Shown here piece by piece: positions 46,801 through 59,404 of a DNA stretch of 64,000 nucleotides. A model generated the notes under the pieces. The model was not told where the DNA came from. It saw only the letters and a program-made list of their open reading frames with translations, and did not search any database. The stretch is from contig NC_084598.1 of assembly GCF_033807715.1 (NCBI RefSeq), positions 47,531,986 to 47,595,985 of the forward strand, written 5' to 3'. The translations under genes and the position numbers were made by a program. How positions within the stretch are numbered: position 1 is the stretch's first letter; every line of letters starts with the position of its first letter. Origin of the DNA: Cololabis saira (taxonomy: Eukaryota > Chordata > Actinopteri > Beloniformes > Belonidae).

Positions 46801-49800
46801 CTAGTACTTAACCAATACTTAACTAGTACTTACCCAGTACTTAACTAGTACTTAACCAGTATTTAACCGGTACTTAACCAGTACTTAACTAGTACTTAAC
46901 CAGTACTTAACTAGTACTTAACCAGTACTTAACCAGCACTTAAAAAGTACTTAACCAGTACTTAACCAGTATTTAACCGTTACTTAACCAGTACTTAACT
47001 AGTACATAACCGGTACTTAACCGGTACTTAACCAGTACCTAACCAGTACTTAACCAGTACTTAACCGGTACTTAACCAGTACTTAACCGGTACTTAACCA
47101 GTATTTAACCGGTACTTAACCAGTACTTAACTAGTACTTAACCAGTACTTAACCAGTACGTAACCAGTACCTAACCAGTACTTAACCAGTATTTAACCAG
47201 TACGTAACCAGTACCTAACCAGTATTTAACCGGTACTTAACCAGTACTTAACCAGTACTTAACCAGTACTTAACCGTTACTTAACCAGTACTTAACTAGT
47301 ACTTAACCGGTACTTAACCAGTACCTAACCAGTACTTAACTAGTACTTAACCAGTATTTAACCAGTACTTAACCAGTACTTAACCAGTACTTAACCAGTA
47401 CTTAACTAGTACTTAACCAGTACTTAACCAGTACCTAACCAGTACTTAACCAGTATTTAACCGGTACTTAACCAGTACTTAACTAGTACATAACCGGTAC
47501 TTAACCTGTACTTAACCAGTACTTAACTAGTACATAACCGGTACTTAACCTGTACTTAACCAGTACTTAACTAGTACTTAACCAATACTTAACTAGTACT
47601 TAACCAGTACTTAACTAGTACTTAACCAGTTCTTAACCAGTATTTAACTAGTACTTAACAAGTACTTAACTAGTACACAACCGGTAATTAACCGGTACTT
47701 AACTAGTACTTAACCAATACTTAACTAGTACTTAACCAGTACTTAACTAGTACTTAACCAGTTCTTAACCAGTATTTAACTAGTACTTAACCAGTACTTA
47801 ACTAGTACATAACCGGTAATTAACCGGTACTTAACCGTTACTTAACCAGTACTTAACCAATACTTAACCAGCACTTAACCAGTACTTAACCAGTACTTAA
47901 CGAGTACTTAACCAGCACTTAACCAGTGCTTAACCAGTACCTAACCAGTACTTAACCAGTACTTAACCGTTACTTAACCAGTACTTAACGAGTACTTAAC
48001 CAGTACTTAACCAGTACTTAACTAGTACTTAACCAGTACTTAACTAGTACTTAACCAGTATTTAACCGGTACTTAACCAGTACTTAACTAGTACATAACC
48101 GGTACTTAACCAGTACCTAACCAGTACTTAACTAGTACTTAACCAGTACTTAACTAGTGCTTAACCAGTACTTAACTAGTAATTAACCAGTACTTAACTA
48201 GTACATAACCAGTATTTAACCGGTACTTAACCAGTACTTAACTAGTACTTAACCAGTACTTAACCAGTATTTAACCGTTACTTAACCAGTACTTAACCAA
48301 TACTTAACCAGCACTTAACCAGTACTTAACCAGCACTTAACCAGTACTTAACCAGTACTTAACGAGTACTTAACCAGCACTTAACCGGTACTTAACCAGT
48401 ACTCAACTAGTACATAACCGGTACTTAACCAGTACTTAACTAGTACTTAACCAGTATTTAACCGGTACTTAACCAGTACTCAACTAGTACATAACCGGTA
48501 CTTAACCAGTACTTAACTAGTACTTAACCAGTATTTAACCGGTACTTAACCAGTACTTAACTAGTACTTAACCAGTACTTAACCAGTATTTAACCGTTAC
48601 TTAACCAGTACTTAACCAATACTTAACCAGCACTTAACCAGTACTTAACCAGCACTTAACCAGTACTTAACCAGTACTTAACGAGTACTTAACCAGCACT
48701 TAACCGGTACTTAACCAGTACCTAACCAGTACTTAACTAGTACTTAACTAGTGCTTAACCAGTACTTAACGAGTACTTAACCAGCACTTAACCGGTACTT
48801 AACCAGTACTTAACTAGTACTTAACCAGTACTTAACTAGTGCTTAACCAGTACTTAACTAGTAATTAACCAGTACTTAACTAGTACATAACCAGTATTTA
48901 ACCGGTACTTAACCAGTACTTAACTAGTACTTAACCAGTACTTAACCAGTATTTAACCGTTACTTAACCAGTACTTAACCAATACTTAACCAGCACTTAA
49001 CCAGTACTTAACCAGCACTTAACCAGTACTTAACCAGTACTTAACGAGTACTTAACCAGCACTTAACCGGTACTTAACCAGTACTCAACTAGTACATAAC
49101 CGGTACTTAACCAGTACTTAACTAGTACTTAACCAGTATTTAACCGGTACTTAACCAGTACTCAACTAGTACATAACCGGTACTTAACCAGTACTTAACT
49201 AGTACTTAACCAGTATTTAACCGGTACTTAACCAGTACTTAACTAGTACTTAACCAGTACTTAACCAGTATTTAACCGTTACTTAACCAGTACTTAACCA
49301 ATACTTAACCAGCACTTAACCAGTACTTAACCAGCACTTAACCAGTACTTAACCAGTACTTAACGAGTACTTAACCAGCACTTAACCGGTACTTAACCAG
49401 TACCTAACCAGTACTTAACTAGTACTTAACTAGTGCTTAACCAGTACTTAACTAGTACTTAACCAGTATTTAACCGGTACTTAACCAGTACTTAACTAGT
49501 ACATAACCGGTACTTAACCGGTACTTAACCAGTACTTAACTAGTACTTAACCAGTACTTAACCAGTACGTAACCAGTACCTAACCAGTACTTAACCAGTA
49601 CTTAACCAGTACTTAACCGGTACTTAACCAGTATTTAACCGGTACTTAACCAGTACTTAACCAGTACTTAACCGGTACTTAACCAGTACTTAACCGGTAC
49701 TTAACCGTTACTTAACCAGTACTTAACCAGTACTTAACCGTTACTTAACCAGTACTTAACCAATACTTAACCAGCACTTAACCAGTACTTAACCAGTACT

Positions 49801-50043
49801 TAACCAGTACTTAACCGTTACTTAACCAGTACTTAACCAATACTTAACCGTTACTTAACCAGTACTTAACCAATACTTAACCAGCACTTAACCAGTACTT
49901 AACCAGTACTTAACCAGTACCTAACCAGTACTTAACCAGTACTTAACCAGTACTTAACCAGTGCTTAACCAGTACCTAACCAGTACTTAACCAGTACTTA
50001 ACCAGTACTTAACCAGTACTTAACCAGTACATAAACCAGTACG
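43885..50043. repeat. 11-bp satellite array (CAGTACTTAAC)n
   Basis: About 560 units of CAGTACTTAAC with common single-base variants (TAG, CGG, CGT, CAA, GAG starts; TATTTAAC, TACATAAC). The unit contains AGTACT and TTAA palindromes and has stops in several frames, so no open frames arise. Composite blocks recur at a 682-bp offset (62 units): compare 48364 with 49046 and 48683 with 49365. It is the longest continuous array in the window. Confidence 0.98.
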
Positions 50044-50610
50044 TACTGGTGGAAACCTCTCTGGTTTATTATTATCTGAGCTAGCGGAAGCTACTGGATA
50101 AAAGTTCACTACGTCAACTACAACATCAACTACAACGTCAACCCGTCCTTTCTTTACCAGTATTGATCTGAGCTCATGTAGCCTGTTAGCCTGTTAGCTT
50201 CCAGCTGCGTGTCTTTATTCATCGACTTCCAAGGCTTTGTTAAAGATCAAATGTTTTTGGTGTCTTGGTTTTGAATTCAACTGAAATATCTTCAGATTTC
50301 CTCTCCCTATTGGAGAAAAATTGTAAATTTGAGGTAAAAAGTTTGTGAATTTTCTCTTTAATTTGCCGTCAGGCCAGTTCAGTTCAGGCTCTGATGCATC
50401 TGCAGCTTCATAGCTTTATTTAAATTAACCTTCAGATTCATAAACCCGTCTGTTTTCTTCTTCATTTTTTAGCAAATTAAAGCATCACGAGGATCTTGAG
50501 AGTCTGGACTCGTCCGTTCGACTGAAGCTCCAACATCCTCCTCTGAAACCGACATGTTTCTGAAACCGACAAGTTTTAAACTCAATCCGGGTCACCGGTC
50601 GTCCGGGGGA
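50044..50610. other. unassigned spacer
   Basis: Low-copy sequence with short local repeats (TACAACATCAAC / TACAACGTCAAC near 50118). Nothing else recognised. Confidence 0.45.
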
Positions 50611-51244
50611 TTGTTGAGTCTTTTTGTAGCGATTGTTGAGTCTTTTTGAAGCGATTGTTGGGTCTTTTTGAAGCGATTGTTGAGTCTTTTTGTAGCGATT
50701 GTTGAGTCTTTTTGAAGCGGTTGTTGAGTCTTTTTGAAGCGATTGTTGAGTCTTTTTGAAGCGATTGTTGAGTCTTTTTGAAGCGATTGTTGAGTCTTTT
50801 TGAAGCGGTTGTTGAGTCTTTTTAAAGCGATTGTTGAGTCTTTTTGAAGCGGTTGTTGAGTCTTTTTGAAGCGATTGTTGAGTCTTTTTGAAGCGATTGT
50901 TGAGTCTTTTTGAAGCGATTGTTGAGTCTTTTTGAAGCGGTTGTTGAGTCTTTTTAAAGCGATTGTTGAGTCTTTTTGAAGCGGTTGTTGAGTCTTTTTG
51001 AAGCGATTGTTGAGTCTTTTTGAAGCGATTGTTGGGTCTTTTTGAAGCGATTGTTGGGTCTTTTTGAAGCGATATTTGAGTCTTTTTGAAGCGATTCTTG
51101 GGTCTTTTTGAAGCGATTGTTGAGTCTTTTTGTAGAGATTGTTGAGTCTTTTTGTAGCGATTGTTGAGTCTTTTTGAAGCGATTGTTGTGTCTTTTTGAA
51201 GCGATTGTTGAGTCTTTTTGAAGCGGTCGTTGAGTCTTTTTGAA
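50611..51244. repeat. 22-bp minisatellite
   Basis: About 28 units containing GATTGTTGAGTCTTTTTGAA, with GGTTG and GGGTC variants. It is broken by an L2 3' fragment at 51245-52038, after which two more units follow. Confidence 0.96.
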
Positions 51245-52038
51245 TTCAATTAAATTTTATTTATATAGCGTCTAATACAACATAGTAGTCTCCAGGATGT
51301 TTCCAGAACCAGAACATGAACATAAACCCCCGAGCAATTATTACATAAACAATGGAGGTAAAAACTCCCCTAGTGGGAGAAAAACCTTGGACAAAAATGA
51401 TAGCTATGAGATATTTATAATAAATAAAAATGGAAATGGAGAAGAGAGGAAGGGAAGAGGAGAGGAGAAGAAGGAAAGAAGAGAGGAAGGGAAGAGGAGA
51501 GGAGAAGAAGGGTGAGAGGCACCGCCCAGCGGATCATGTCGGTCCCCCCTGCAGCATAGGCCTATAGCAGCATATCTACCACCAAGCTATATTTGAGACT
51601 AACTATTATAGTCTTGTTCTATAGCTGCAACTATGACTACTGACTCTAACACACTAGAGTTTACACTACCTAGAGATTTACCAACACCAGCTAGAGGTTT
51701 ACTAAACACTAACTATAGGCTTTACTAAACAGAAAGGTTTTAAGTTTAGTTTTAAAGGTGGAGGTGGTGTCAGCCTCCTTAACCCAGATTGGAAGTTGGT
51801 TCCATAGTAATGGTGCCTGATAGCAGAACGCCCGCCCTCCAAATCTACATTTAGATACTCTAGGAACTACGAGTAAACCTGCACTCTGAGAACGGAGAGC
51901 TCTGCCAGGAACATAAGGCTCTATCAGGTCTTGTAAATACTGCAGAGCTAAACCGTTTTGGGCTTTATATGCAAGTAATAACATTTTAAATTGGATTCTG
52001 AATTTTACAGGTAGCCAATGGAGCGACGCTAACACTGA
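51245..52038 (-). mobile_element. 5'-truncated L2 3' fragment in the 22-bp array
   Basis: On the minus strand it encodes the L2 C-terminus from LASLHWLPVKFRIQF to FKTKLKTFLFSKAYS (about 52030 down to 51709), followed by 3' UTR with CTATAGGCCTATGCTGCAGG and the conserved AAGGTTTTTCTCCCACTAGG block, and a TTGAATT-type tail at 51245. It is close to the L2 copy at 35637, but the UTR subtype matches 5267-5570. GAA is shared at both junctions. The repeat and L2 frames fuse by chance. Confidence 0.88.
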
Positions 52039-52083
52039 AGCGGTTGTTGAGTCTTTTTGAAGTGATTGTTGGGTCTTTTTGAC
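52039..52083. repeat. 22-bp minisatellite, remnant right of L2
   Basis: Two units (GCGGTTGTTGAGTCTTTTTG and GATTGTTGGGTCTTTTTG) continue the array in phase after the insertion. Confidence 0.9.
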
Positions 52084-52265
52084 GTGTGGAGGATAAAGCT
52101 CGTGACCTGACATGTTCTGGGCCATTAATCCGCCGTGGCGTCTAGAGTTGCAGCCGCAGGATTATGATGCCGGTTTAGCTGCTTCTCCTCTTTGACCCAG
52201 TTTCTATTGAATCCACACAGGAAGCAGCTCCGTCACCACGGGGAAACAGATGGAGGGAGGAAGTA

Positions 52266-52266
<1 letters not shown>

Positions 52267-52363
<97 letters not shown>

Positions 52364-52364
52364 G
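52267..52364. repeat. (ATA)n microsatellite
   Basis: About 32 trinucleotides. Confidence 0.97.
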
Positions 52365-52428
52365 CTCTGAAAGTGAAAAGATGCTGAAGAAACCGACAAA
52401 ACACAGGTTGTCATTTCATCTCATGATG

Positions 52429-52800
52429 CCGATGTCGGGGAGTTCCTGGGGGGCCGATGTCGGGGAGTTCCTGGGGGGCCGATGTCGGTGAGTTCCTGGG
52501 GGGCCGATGTCGGGGAGTTCCTGGGGGGCCGATGTCGGGGAGTTCCTGGGGGGCCGGTGTCGGGGAGTTCCTGGGGGGCCGGTGTCTGGGAGTTCCTGGG
52601 GGGCCGATGTCGGGGAGTTCCTGGGGGGCCGATGTCGGGGAGTTCCTGGGGGGCCGGTGTCGGGGGGCCGATGTCGGGGAGTTCCTGGGGGGCCGAGGTC
52701 GGGGGGCCGATGTCGGGGAGTTCCTGGGGGAGTTCCTGGGGGGCCGAGGTCGGGGAGTTCCTGGGGGGCCGGTGTCGGGAGCCGATGTCGGGGAGTTCCC
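52429..52800. repeat. 25-bp G-rich minisatellite
   Basis: About 14 units containing GATGTCGGGGAGTTCCTGGG plus GGGCC, some truncated to half units. The plus strand carries regular G4 and G6 runs with short loops, giving quadruplex potential. Frames on both strands are open by composition only. Confidence 0.93.
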
Positions 52801-53285
52801 GGCGTCTGCAGCTCCAGCAGCATCTCTGTGTCCAGTCAGCTGTGATGAAGCTGCAGACGCTGAGGATTCTGGGATGTTTAGTCACGAAACCCCCCAGGGA
52901 GGCCCAGGATCAAACCCCCCCCTCCCTCTGCCCCATTTCCATCACAAACTCCTGCATTTTAGATGTCGCGGCTGCAGGAAAAAACCAGAGAGGAAAACGC
53001 ACACTCTCGCTCCCTAGTGCAGATTTATTTAGCACATTAATCGTCGTTACGTTTAGAAATTAAAAATTAGGTTGACATTACTTGCAAATGAATTTTGTAC
53101 ACACTAAAAATTAAGTATTTCATACGAAGACTAGTCTTTCTTGATCTACATAAAAATCTCACGTGAAAGAGTTGACTTGTCTTTTTTAAGTAGATCAAGC
53201 ACAATATTTGTATCAGTGTATGTAGGTAGAAACAGCAAAAATAATACAGATTGCAGAGAACAACATAGATCCATCCTAGTCAGAT

Positions 53286-53286
<1 letters not shown>
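52801..53286. other. unassigned DNA
   Basis: Moderately GC-rich at first (CTGCAGACGCTGAGGATTCT), then AT-rich. No convincing exon or element. Confidence 0.4.
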
Positions 53287-53370
<84 letters not shown>

Positions 53371-53372
53371 TT
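53287..53372. repeat. (TA)n plus poly-T
   Basis: About 33 TA units followed by 19 T. Confidence 0.96.
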
Positions 53373-53639
53373 ACAGTAAAGGTGAGTGCGGCTGCAGCAA
53401 CACGGTAGTCTGTAAACCTGAAGAGACGTTTCATTTCCTGTTGCTGTTCGTCTCCTCCAGACTAGAAAGTAGATGTTTCTGCAGATAACGGCCGGCAGAA
53501 ACTGGGTCATGTTGTGACATTTGCAACATGAGTATTGGGGGCAGAGTTAGGGTTAACAGGTGCATTGTGGGTAAAATCCTTGCAGGGGCCGTCACACTTC
53601 ATGTGCCGTGATTGAGCTGATGATTTGAGAAAAGCCGGA

Positions 53640-55235
53640 ATAAATCCATGCAGGACGTAAAGAACTGAATAGATGGTCGTCACCATCACCACCAGGACAT
53701 AAGGAACTGAATAGATGGTCGTCACCACCACCACCAGGACATAAAGAACTGAATAGATGGTCGTCACCACCACCACCAGGACATAAAGAACTGAATAGAT
53801 GGTCGTCACCACCACCACCAGGACATAAAGAACTGAATAGATGGTCGTCACCACCACCACCAGGACATAAAGAACTGAATAGATGGTCGTCACCACCACC
53901 ACCAGGACATAAAGAACTGAATAGATGGTCGTCACCATCACCACCAGGACATAAAGAACTGAATAGATGGTCGTCACCATCACCACCAGGACATAAAGAA
54001 CTGAATAGATGGTCGTCACCACCAGGACATAAAGAACTGAATAGATGGTCGTCACCACCACCACCAGGACATAAAGAACTGAATAGATGGTCGTCACCAC
54101 CAGGACATAAAGAACTGAATAGATGGTCGTCACCACCAGGACATAAAGAACTGAATAGATGGTCGTCACCACCAGGACATAAAGAACTGAATAGATGGTC
54201 GTCACCACCACCACCAGGACATAAAGAACTGAATAGATGGTCGTCACCACCAGGACATAAAGAACTGAATAGATGGTCGTCACCACCACCACCAGGACAT
54301 AAAGAACTGAATAGATGGTCATCACCATCACCACCAGGACATAAAGAACTGAATAGATGGTCGTCACCACCAGGACATAAAGAACTGAATAGATGGTCAT
54401 CACCACCAGGACATAAAGAACTGAATAGATGGTCGTCACCATCACCACCAGGACATAAAGAACTGAATAGATGGTCGTCACCACCAGGAAATAAAGAACT
54501 GAATAGATGGTCGTCACCACCACCACCAGGACATAAAGAACTGAATAGATGGTCGTCACCATCACCACCAGGACATAAAGAACTGAATAGATGGTCGTCA
54601 CCACCAGGACATAAAGAACTGAATAGATGGTCGTCACCACCAGGACATAAAGAACTGAATAGATGGTCGTCACCATCACCACCAGGACATAAAGAACTGA
54701 ATAGATGGTCGTCACCACCAGGAAATAAAGAACTGAATAGATGGTCGTCACCACCACCACCAGGACATAAAGAACTGAATAGATGGTCGTCACCATCACC
54801 ACCAGGACATAAAGAACTGAATAGATGGTCGTCACCACCAGGAAATAAAGAACTGAATAGATGGTCGTCACCACCACCACCAGGACATAAAGAACTGAAT
54901 AGATGGTCGTCACCACCACCACCAGGACATAAAGAACTGAATAGATGGTCGTCACCACCAGGACATAAAGAACTGAATAGACGGTCGTCACCACCAGGAC
55001 ATAAAGAACTGAATAGATGGTCGTCACCACCACCACCAGGACATAAAGAACTGAATAGATGGTCGTCACCACCAGGACATAAAGAACTGAATAGATGGTC
55101 GTCACCATCACCACCAGGACATAAAGAACTGAATAGATGGTCGTCACCACCACCACCAGGACATAAAGAACTGAATAGATGGTCGTCACCACCACCACTA
55201 GGACATAAACAACTGAATAGATGGTTATCTCACCC
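53640..55235. repeat. 42/33-bp minisatellite
   Basis: About 41 units with GAATAGATGGTCGTCACCAC and GGACATAAAGAACT, in 42-bp and 33-bp forms that differ by nine bp of CACCACCAC or CACCATCAC. Both lengths are multiples of three, so a minus-strand frame of over 500 codons (TIYSVLYVLV repeats) crosses it. It lacks features of a real protein. Confidence 0.96.
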
Positions 55236-55323
55236 GCTTTGACTCATTTTTAGTTCATTTCAGTGTTCCTTTGTTTTGGAATATTTTACAATAGTTGCAC
55301 CTAAAACTGCAAATAAAACCTTA

Positions 55324-56205
55324 GGCCCCATTTCCACGTAGCAAAAACGGTGGTATTTTCCTGCGATTTGCTCGTTCGTTTATGTCTCAGCAGAACTAAG
55401 ATCTGGAACCAAATGCACGACCGGAGACCAGTTCAAAATAAAACAATCAACAAGCAACAAGACAAGGTGAGACACAGACTATTTATACATGAGGTAGGGG
55501 GAACACAGGTGGAGTCAATCAGGGGCGGAGTTGGCAATCACAGTGGAGGGAAAAAACACACGAAGGGAGGAAGTCAGGATCTGAAACGAGAGGGAGAAGG
55601 TGAGTATCAAAATAAAACAGGAAGCCACGAGACAACATAGACACAAGACAAAACTAAACACAACTTAACGTTTCTTGGACATGACAGTTTACACGGAAAC
55701 GAAGCTCAAAGTCTCCAAAAACCATCATTCCTGAAAACTCCAGCCAAAGTGTAGATTTTTAAAACCTCCGTTTTCACGTTTGCTTGTAAACGGAGAGAAA
55801 CTGACATTTAGGCTTCAGAACGTCACATTATGAGACAGAAACGTCACCAGCGTCATGAGTGACACCTGTGGTTACAATTAGTTTGTAACCATCAATATTT
55901 TCTTGTATTTTACCTGTTTTATATTCTAACGTCACACTTAAAAGTAACTCCACTTCTCTGTCACTCCAAACCAAAGACTCTGGTTCATCTTGGAAGTAAC
56001 TGGAAGTTACTCGTGTCATTTGTTGATGTTTTTTTCCAGGATTCTGATTGGCTAGCATGACTTTATCTTCTCGTTACACTGCCCCCTGTAGGTTTGGCTG
56101 CTCATAGCACCTTAACAGATATTTATGCAGGTTCCTGGAAATGATTGGATTTTTCTAAACGTAGAGGGGAAATATCTGTTTTTGTAAATATGTGGAAACG
56201 TGGCA
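55324..56205. mobile_element. MITE of the GGCCCCGTTT family, copy 1
   Basis: TTA lies on both sides (55321-55323 and 56206-56208). The ends are GGCCCCATTTCCACGTAGC on the left and, as complement of the right, TGCCACGTTTCCACATA. The interior matches copy 2 (61275-61998), for example AACGAAGCTCAAAGTCTCC. It is interrupted by a solo LTR (55383-55686) and has the empty site for the palindromic MITE at 55997-55999. The three-bp TTA duplication suggests a Harbinger-type transposase. Confidence 0.8.
55383..55686. mobile_element. solo LTR
   Basis: A 304-bp segment starting TGTC and ending GACA, bounded by a perfect 5-bp duplication GTTTA (55378-55382 and 55687-55691), inside a MITE whose other copy lacks it. 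It contains a TATA-like CTATTTATAC near 55478. These are the marks of a single LTR left after recombination. The parent LTR retroelement is not identified. Confidence 0.8.
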
Positions 56206-56208
56206 TTA

Positions 56209-57074
<866 letters not shown>

Positions 57075-57258
57075 ATCATATACATACACGCATAAACACA
57101 CATAGACATACACACTGGCTTGTTCAAAGAAGGCTGTCCAAAAATGATCAGCCAGGATCTGGCTGTGACATCATCTTGACCTGCCGAGGAGCTCACTTGT
57201 ACAGTAGATTACCTGATGAAGAGAAGAGTCGGGCCTAGCCCTTACCGTAACCCTAACC

Positions 57259-57476
57259 TGGGCGGCAGTAGCTGAGGTGGTAGAGCGGGTCGTCCAATGA
57301 TCGGGAGGTCGGCGGTTCGAATCCCGCTCTGTCCCAGTTTGCTGTCGTAGTGTCCTTGGGCAAGACACCTTACCCACCTTGCCCCGTGTGAATGTGTATG
57401 AATGTTGGTGGTGGTGGAGGGGCTGTTTGGCGCGATATGGCAGCCACGCTTCTGTCAGTCTGCCCCAGGGCAGATG
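57259..57476 (+). mobile_element. tRNA-derived SINE
   Basis: The internal Pol III promoter is intact: A box TAGCTGAGGTGG (57269-57280) and B box GTTCGAATC (57315-57323). The tRNA-unrelated body includes GTCCTTGGGCAAGACACCTT and GGCGCGATATGGCAGCCACG, a body common in fish SINEs. The 3' end after CCAGGGCAGATG looks shortened compared with the family. TAACCCTAACC flanks it on both sides, either an 11-bp target duplication or simply surrounding telomere-like repeat. Confidence 0.85.
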
Positions 57477-57672
57477 TAACCCTAACCCTCACCCTAACCC
57501 TAACCCTAACCCTAACCCTCACCCTAACCCTAGCCCTAACCCTAACCCTAACCCCAACCATCCCTAACCCTAACCCCAACCATCCCTCACCCTCACCCTA
57601 ACCCTCACCCTCATCCTCACCCTAACCCTCACCCTCACCCTCACCCTCACCCTAATCCTAATCCTAACCCCA
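57477..57672. repeat. interstitial telomere-like repeat (CCCTAA)n
   Basis: About 30 CCCTAA units with frequent CCCTCA variants. A short stretch of the same repeat (57247-57258) lies left of the SINE. The vertebrate telomere unit is TTAGGG, so this is an interstitial telomeric sequence. Confidence 0.93.
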
Positions 57673-58014
57673 TCAGCAACATATTTGGTGTTCCTGGATC
57701 AGCGAGGTCAGAGGAGATGTATCTGAGAGGTTTGGAATTCAAAATGCCCTCAGTCTCAATGAGGACTGTGTGTAGAACTGTCTCTGTGGTTGGTTGGTTT
57801 TCTATTGCAACATGGAGGGCCATTTTTATGGATTTTATCTCTCGTTCCCAACATCCACTGAAATGTGGGGCAGTTGCTGCTGCAGGTCCGGTGCCGTGGC
57901 CAGGAATGCATTTCTCAGCTCTGACATTAGTCCCACAGTCAGAGAGGAGTTCCAAGGGTTTCCCTCTGTCAAATACAATTATCTGTTTGTCATTGTGTTC
58001 AACGATGTGATGTG
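57673..58014 (-). pseudogene. BEL/Pao integrase fragment
   Basis: The minus-strand reading contains ELLSDCGTNVR (catalytic-core Asp region), APHFSGCWEREIKSIK, ILNSKPLRYISSDLADP and TPNMLLMG, the conserved C-terminal integrase region of BEL/Pao LTR retrotransposons. A segment between GTN and PHF is shortened. It is the 3'-most coding remnant of the relic that continues to 62320. Confidence 0.8.
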
Positions 58015-58029
58015 GGAAATACCAGGGCC

Positions 58030-58620
58030 CTCGTGTACAAAGAGTGCGTGGATTTCAACGGGAATCCGTGCATGGAATTCTTGCACGCAAAAAGAAATTC
58101 AGATGTTCAAAACTGTGCGTTTTCCCAAATCCATGCAGGTTTCTTTGAACATCACAATCAGCGTGGAATTGGACACATGCGGGAGCGCAACACCCCGCCC
58201 TTTCTCCTCCCTCAAATACATACGTTTGAATATGATAATGAAGATAATTATCCATTAAACTGCTCATCCTAACAAGGAACTTGCAAAAACAGGTAAAACA
58301 AATTAAAAAAAAACATCGGCTGTGAGCTGGAGACAGTACTGTCAGAACTTGAGGCCTGGAAAAAATAATTTATTTGGGGAATTTCTTCCGATTTAAGCCG
58401 CATTGCATTATGGGTAATGTTGTTCTTTGCTTTGTGTTGCGTTCCGTGAAGAGTTTTGGTTTAATTATGATCGTAAGGGTTTGTGAATGTTTATGGGCAG
58501 CGTTAGTGCATCATTACACTCTGCTTTTCTTGTTTGTATTTTAAGAACCGACACCAGAACTTAAGTTGGTGGATGAAAAACGGCTCCTCGTTCCGCTTTA
58601 TTGTCACGTGTATATACTGA
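58030..58620. mobile_element. possible Harbinger-like element
   Basis: It starts near AGGGCCCTCGTGTACAAAG, resembling fish Harbinger-type ends, and lies inside the BEL/Pao relic. The right end is not identified. No transposase is visible. Confidence 0.3.
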
Positions 58621-58850
58621 CGGATTAAGACCAATGTATACGTTTATTGAGTCTTACACATTGTGGATGTCCGCGATCACCTCTCTCATAAGTACAACAA
58701 TATGAACAATATACATTTATATTTAAAACATGAAGCATCACGATCTGCTGCAGAAATAAAGACGGGATTATCGAGGTGCAAACGTGAGAAATAAAGAGCA
58801 AAGTTGCTGTAACTTGGAGTGTTGCATCCGCAGGAGGAGAGACCGGTCTG

Positions 58851-59056
58851 GGTCCAGGTCCAGGTCCTGGTCCTGGTCCTGGTCCTGGTCCAGGTCCTGG
58901 TCCAGGTCCTGGTCCTGGTCCTGGTCCTGGTCCAGGTCCTGGTCCTGGTCCTGGTCCTGGTCCTGGTCCTGGTCCTGGTCCTGGTCCTGGTCCTGGTCCA
59001 GGTCCTGGTCCTGGTCCTGGTCCTGGTCCAGGTCCTGGTCCTGGTCCCGGTCCAGT
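58851..59056. repeat. (CTGGTC)n hexamer array
   Basis: About 34 hexamers with CAGGTC variants; related to the short run at 11930-11980. Gly-Pro and Trp-Ser type open frames are compositional. Confidence 0.95.
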
Positions 59057-59097
59057 TGTACTACGTCCTGTCTCTGTGCGTAGTGAGATGGTTTTAG

Positions 59098-59330
59098 GCT
59101 GAGTTGTGAGACCTAAAACTCTGGACCGCTTGAGGGAGCAGAATAGATCTATCTGCACCATCATTGAGGACGGCATGAGTTGCAAGGGTCTTTTCCCCAT
59201 TGTGGAGACACACGTTAACAACTTTCAGCACGACTCTACAGGAGCGGTTAGGTTTATCCATGAGGTCTGAGGGAGAGGATGTCAACATCACTGTGGCTGA
59301 ATTGTTTGCACTTACATCATGGAGAACAGT
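59098..59330 (-). pseudogene. BEL/Pao protease-region fragment
   Basis: The minus-strand frame shows VVLKVVNVCLHNGEK and ATHAVLNDGADRSILLP, the region of the aspartic protease in BEL/Pao polyproteins; the expected active-site D-x-G is present as DGAD. It is isolated from gag by an inserted LINE fragment and from integrase by repeats and a deletion. Confidence 0.7.
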
Positions 59331-59404
59331 CAGGTGAACCTCCTCACAGATGTTGCATGGCTGCTTTAGTGTGCATTTGTCAATTTTGTGTGTTCTCCCA
59401 CATT

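Noticed and set aside
50485..51249. A Lys/Gln/Ser-rich 254-codon minus-strand frame
   Set aside because: Produced by the 22-bp array, with three units giving a 22-residue period; no other coding support.
52416..53063. Pro/Arg-rich and Gly/Ser-rich frames on both strands
   Set aside because: They follow the 25-bp G-rich minisatellite; the downstream extension shows no exon signals.
53507..55198. A 563-codon hydrophobic minus-strand frame
   Set aside because: The 42/33-bp units are multiples of three without stops. TIYSVLYVLV repeats are not a plausible membrane protein with this unit-level identity.
57259..57335. A true tRNA gene
   Set aside because: A and B boxes are present, but the sequence continues into a SINE body and does not fold as a complete cloverleaf by eye.
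58625..59221. Gly-Pro repeat protein on the minus strand and Trp-Ser/Val-Leu frames on the plus strand
   Set aside because: All come from the (CTGGTC)n hexamer array in different frames.
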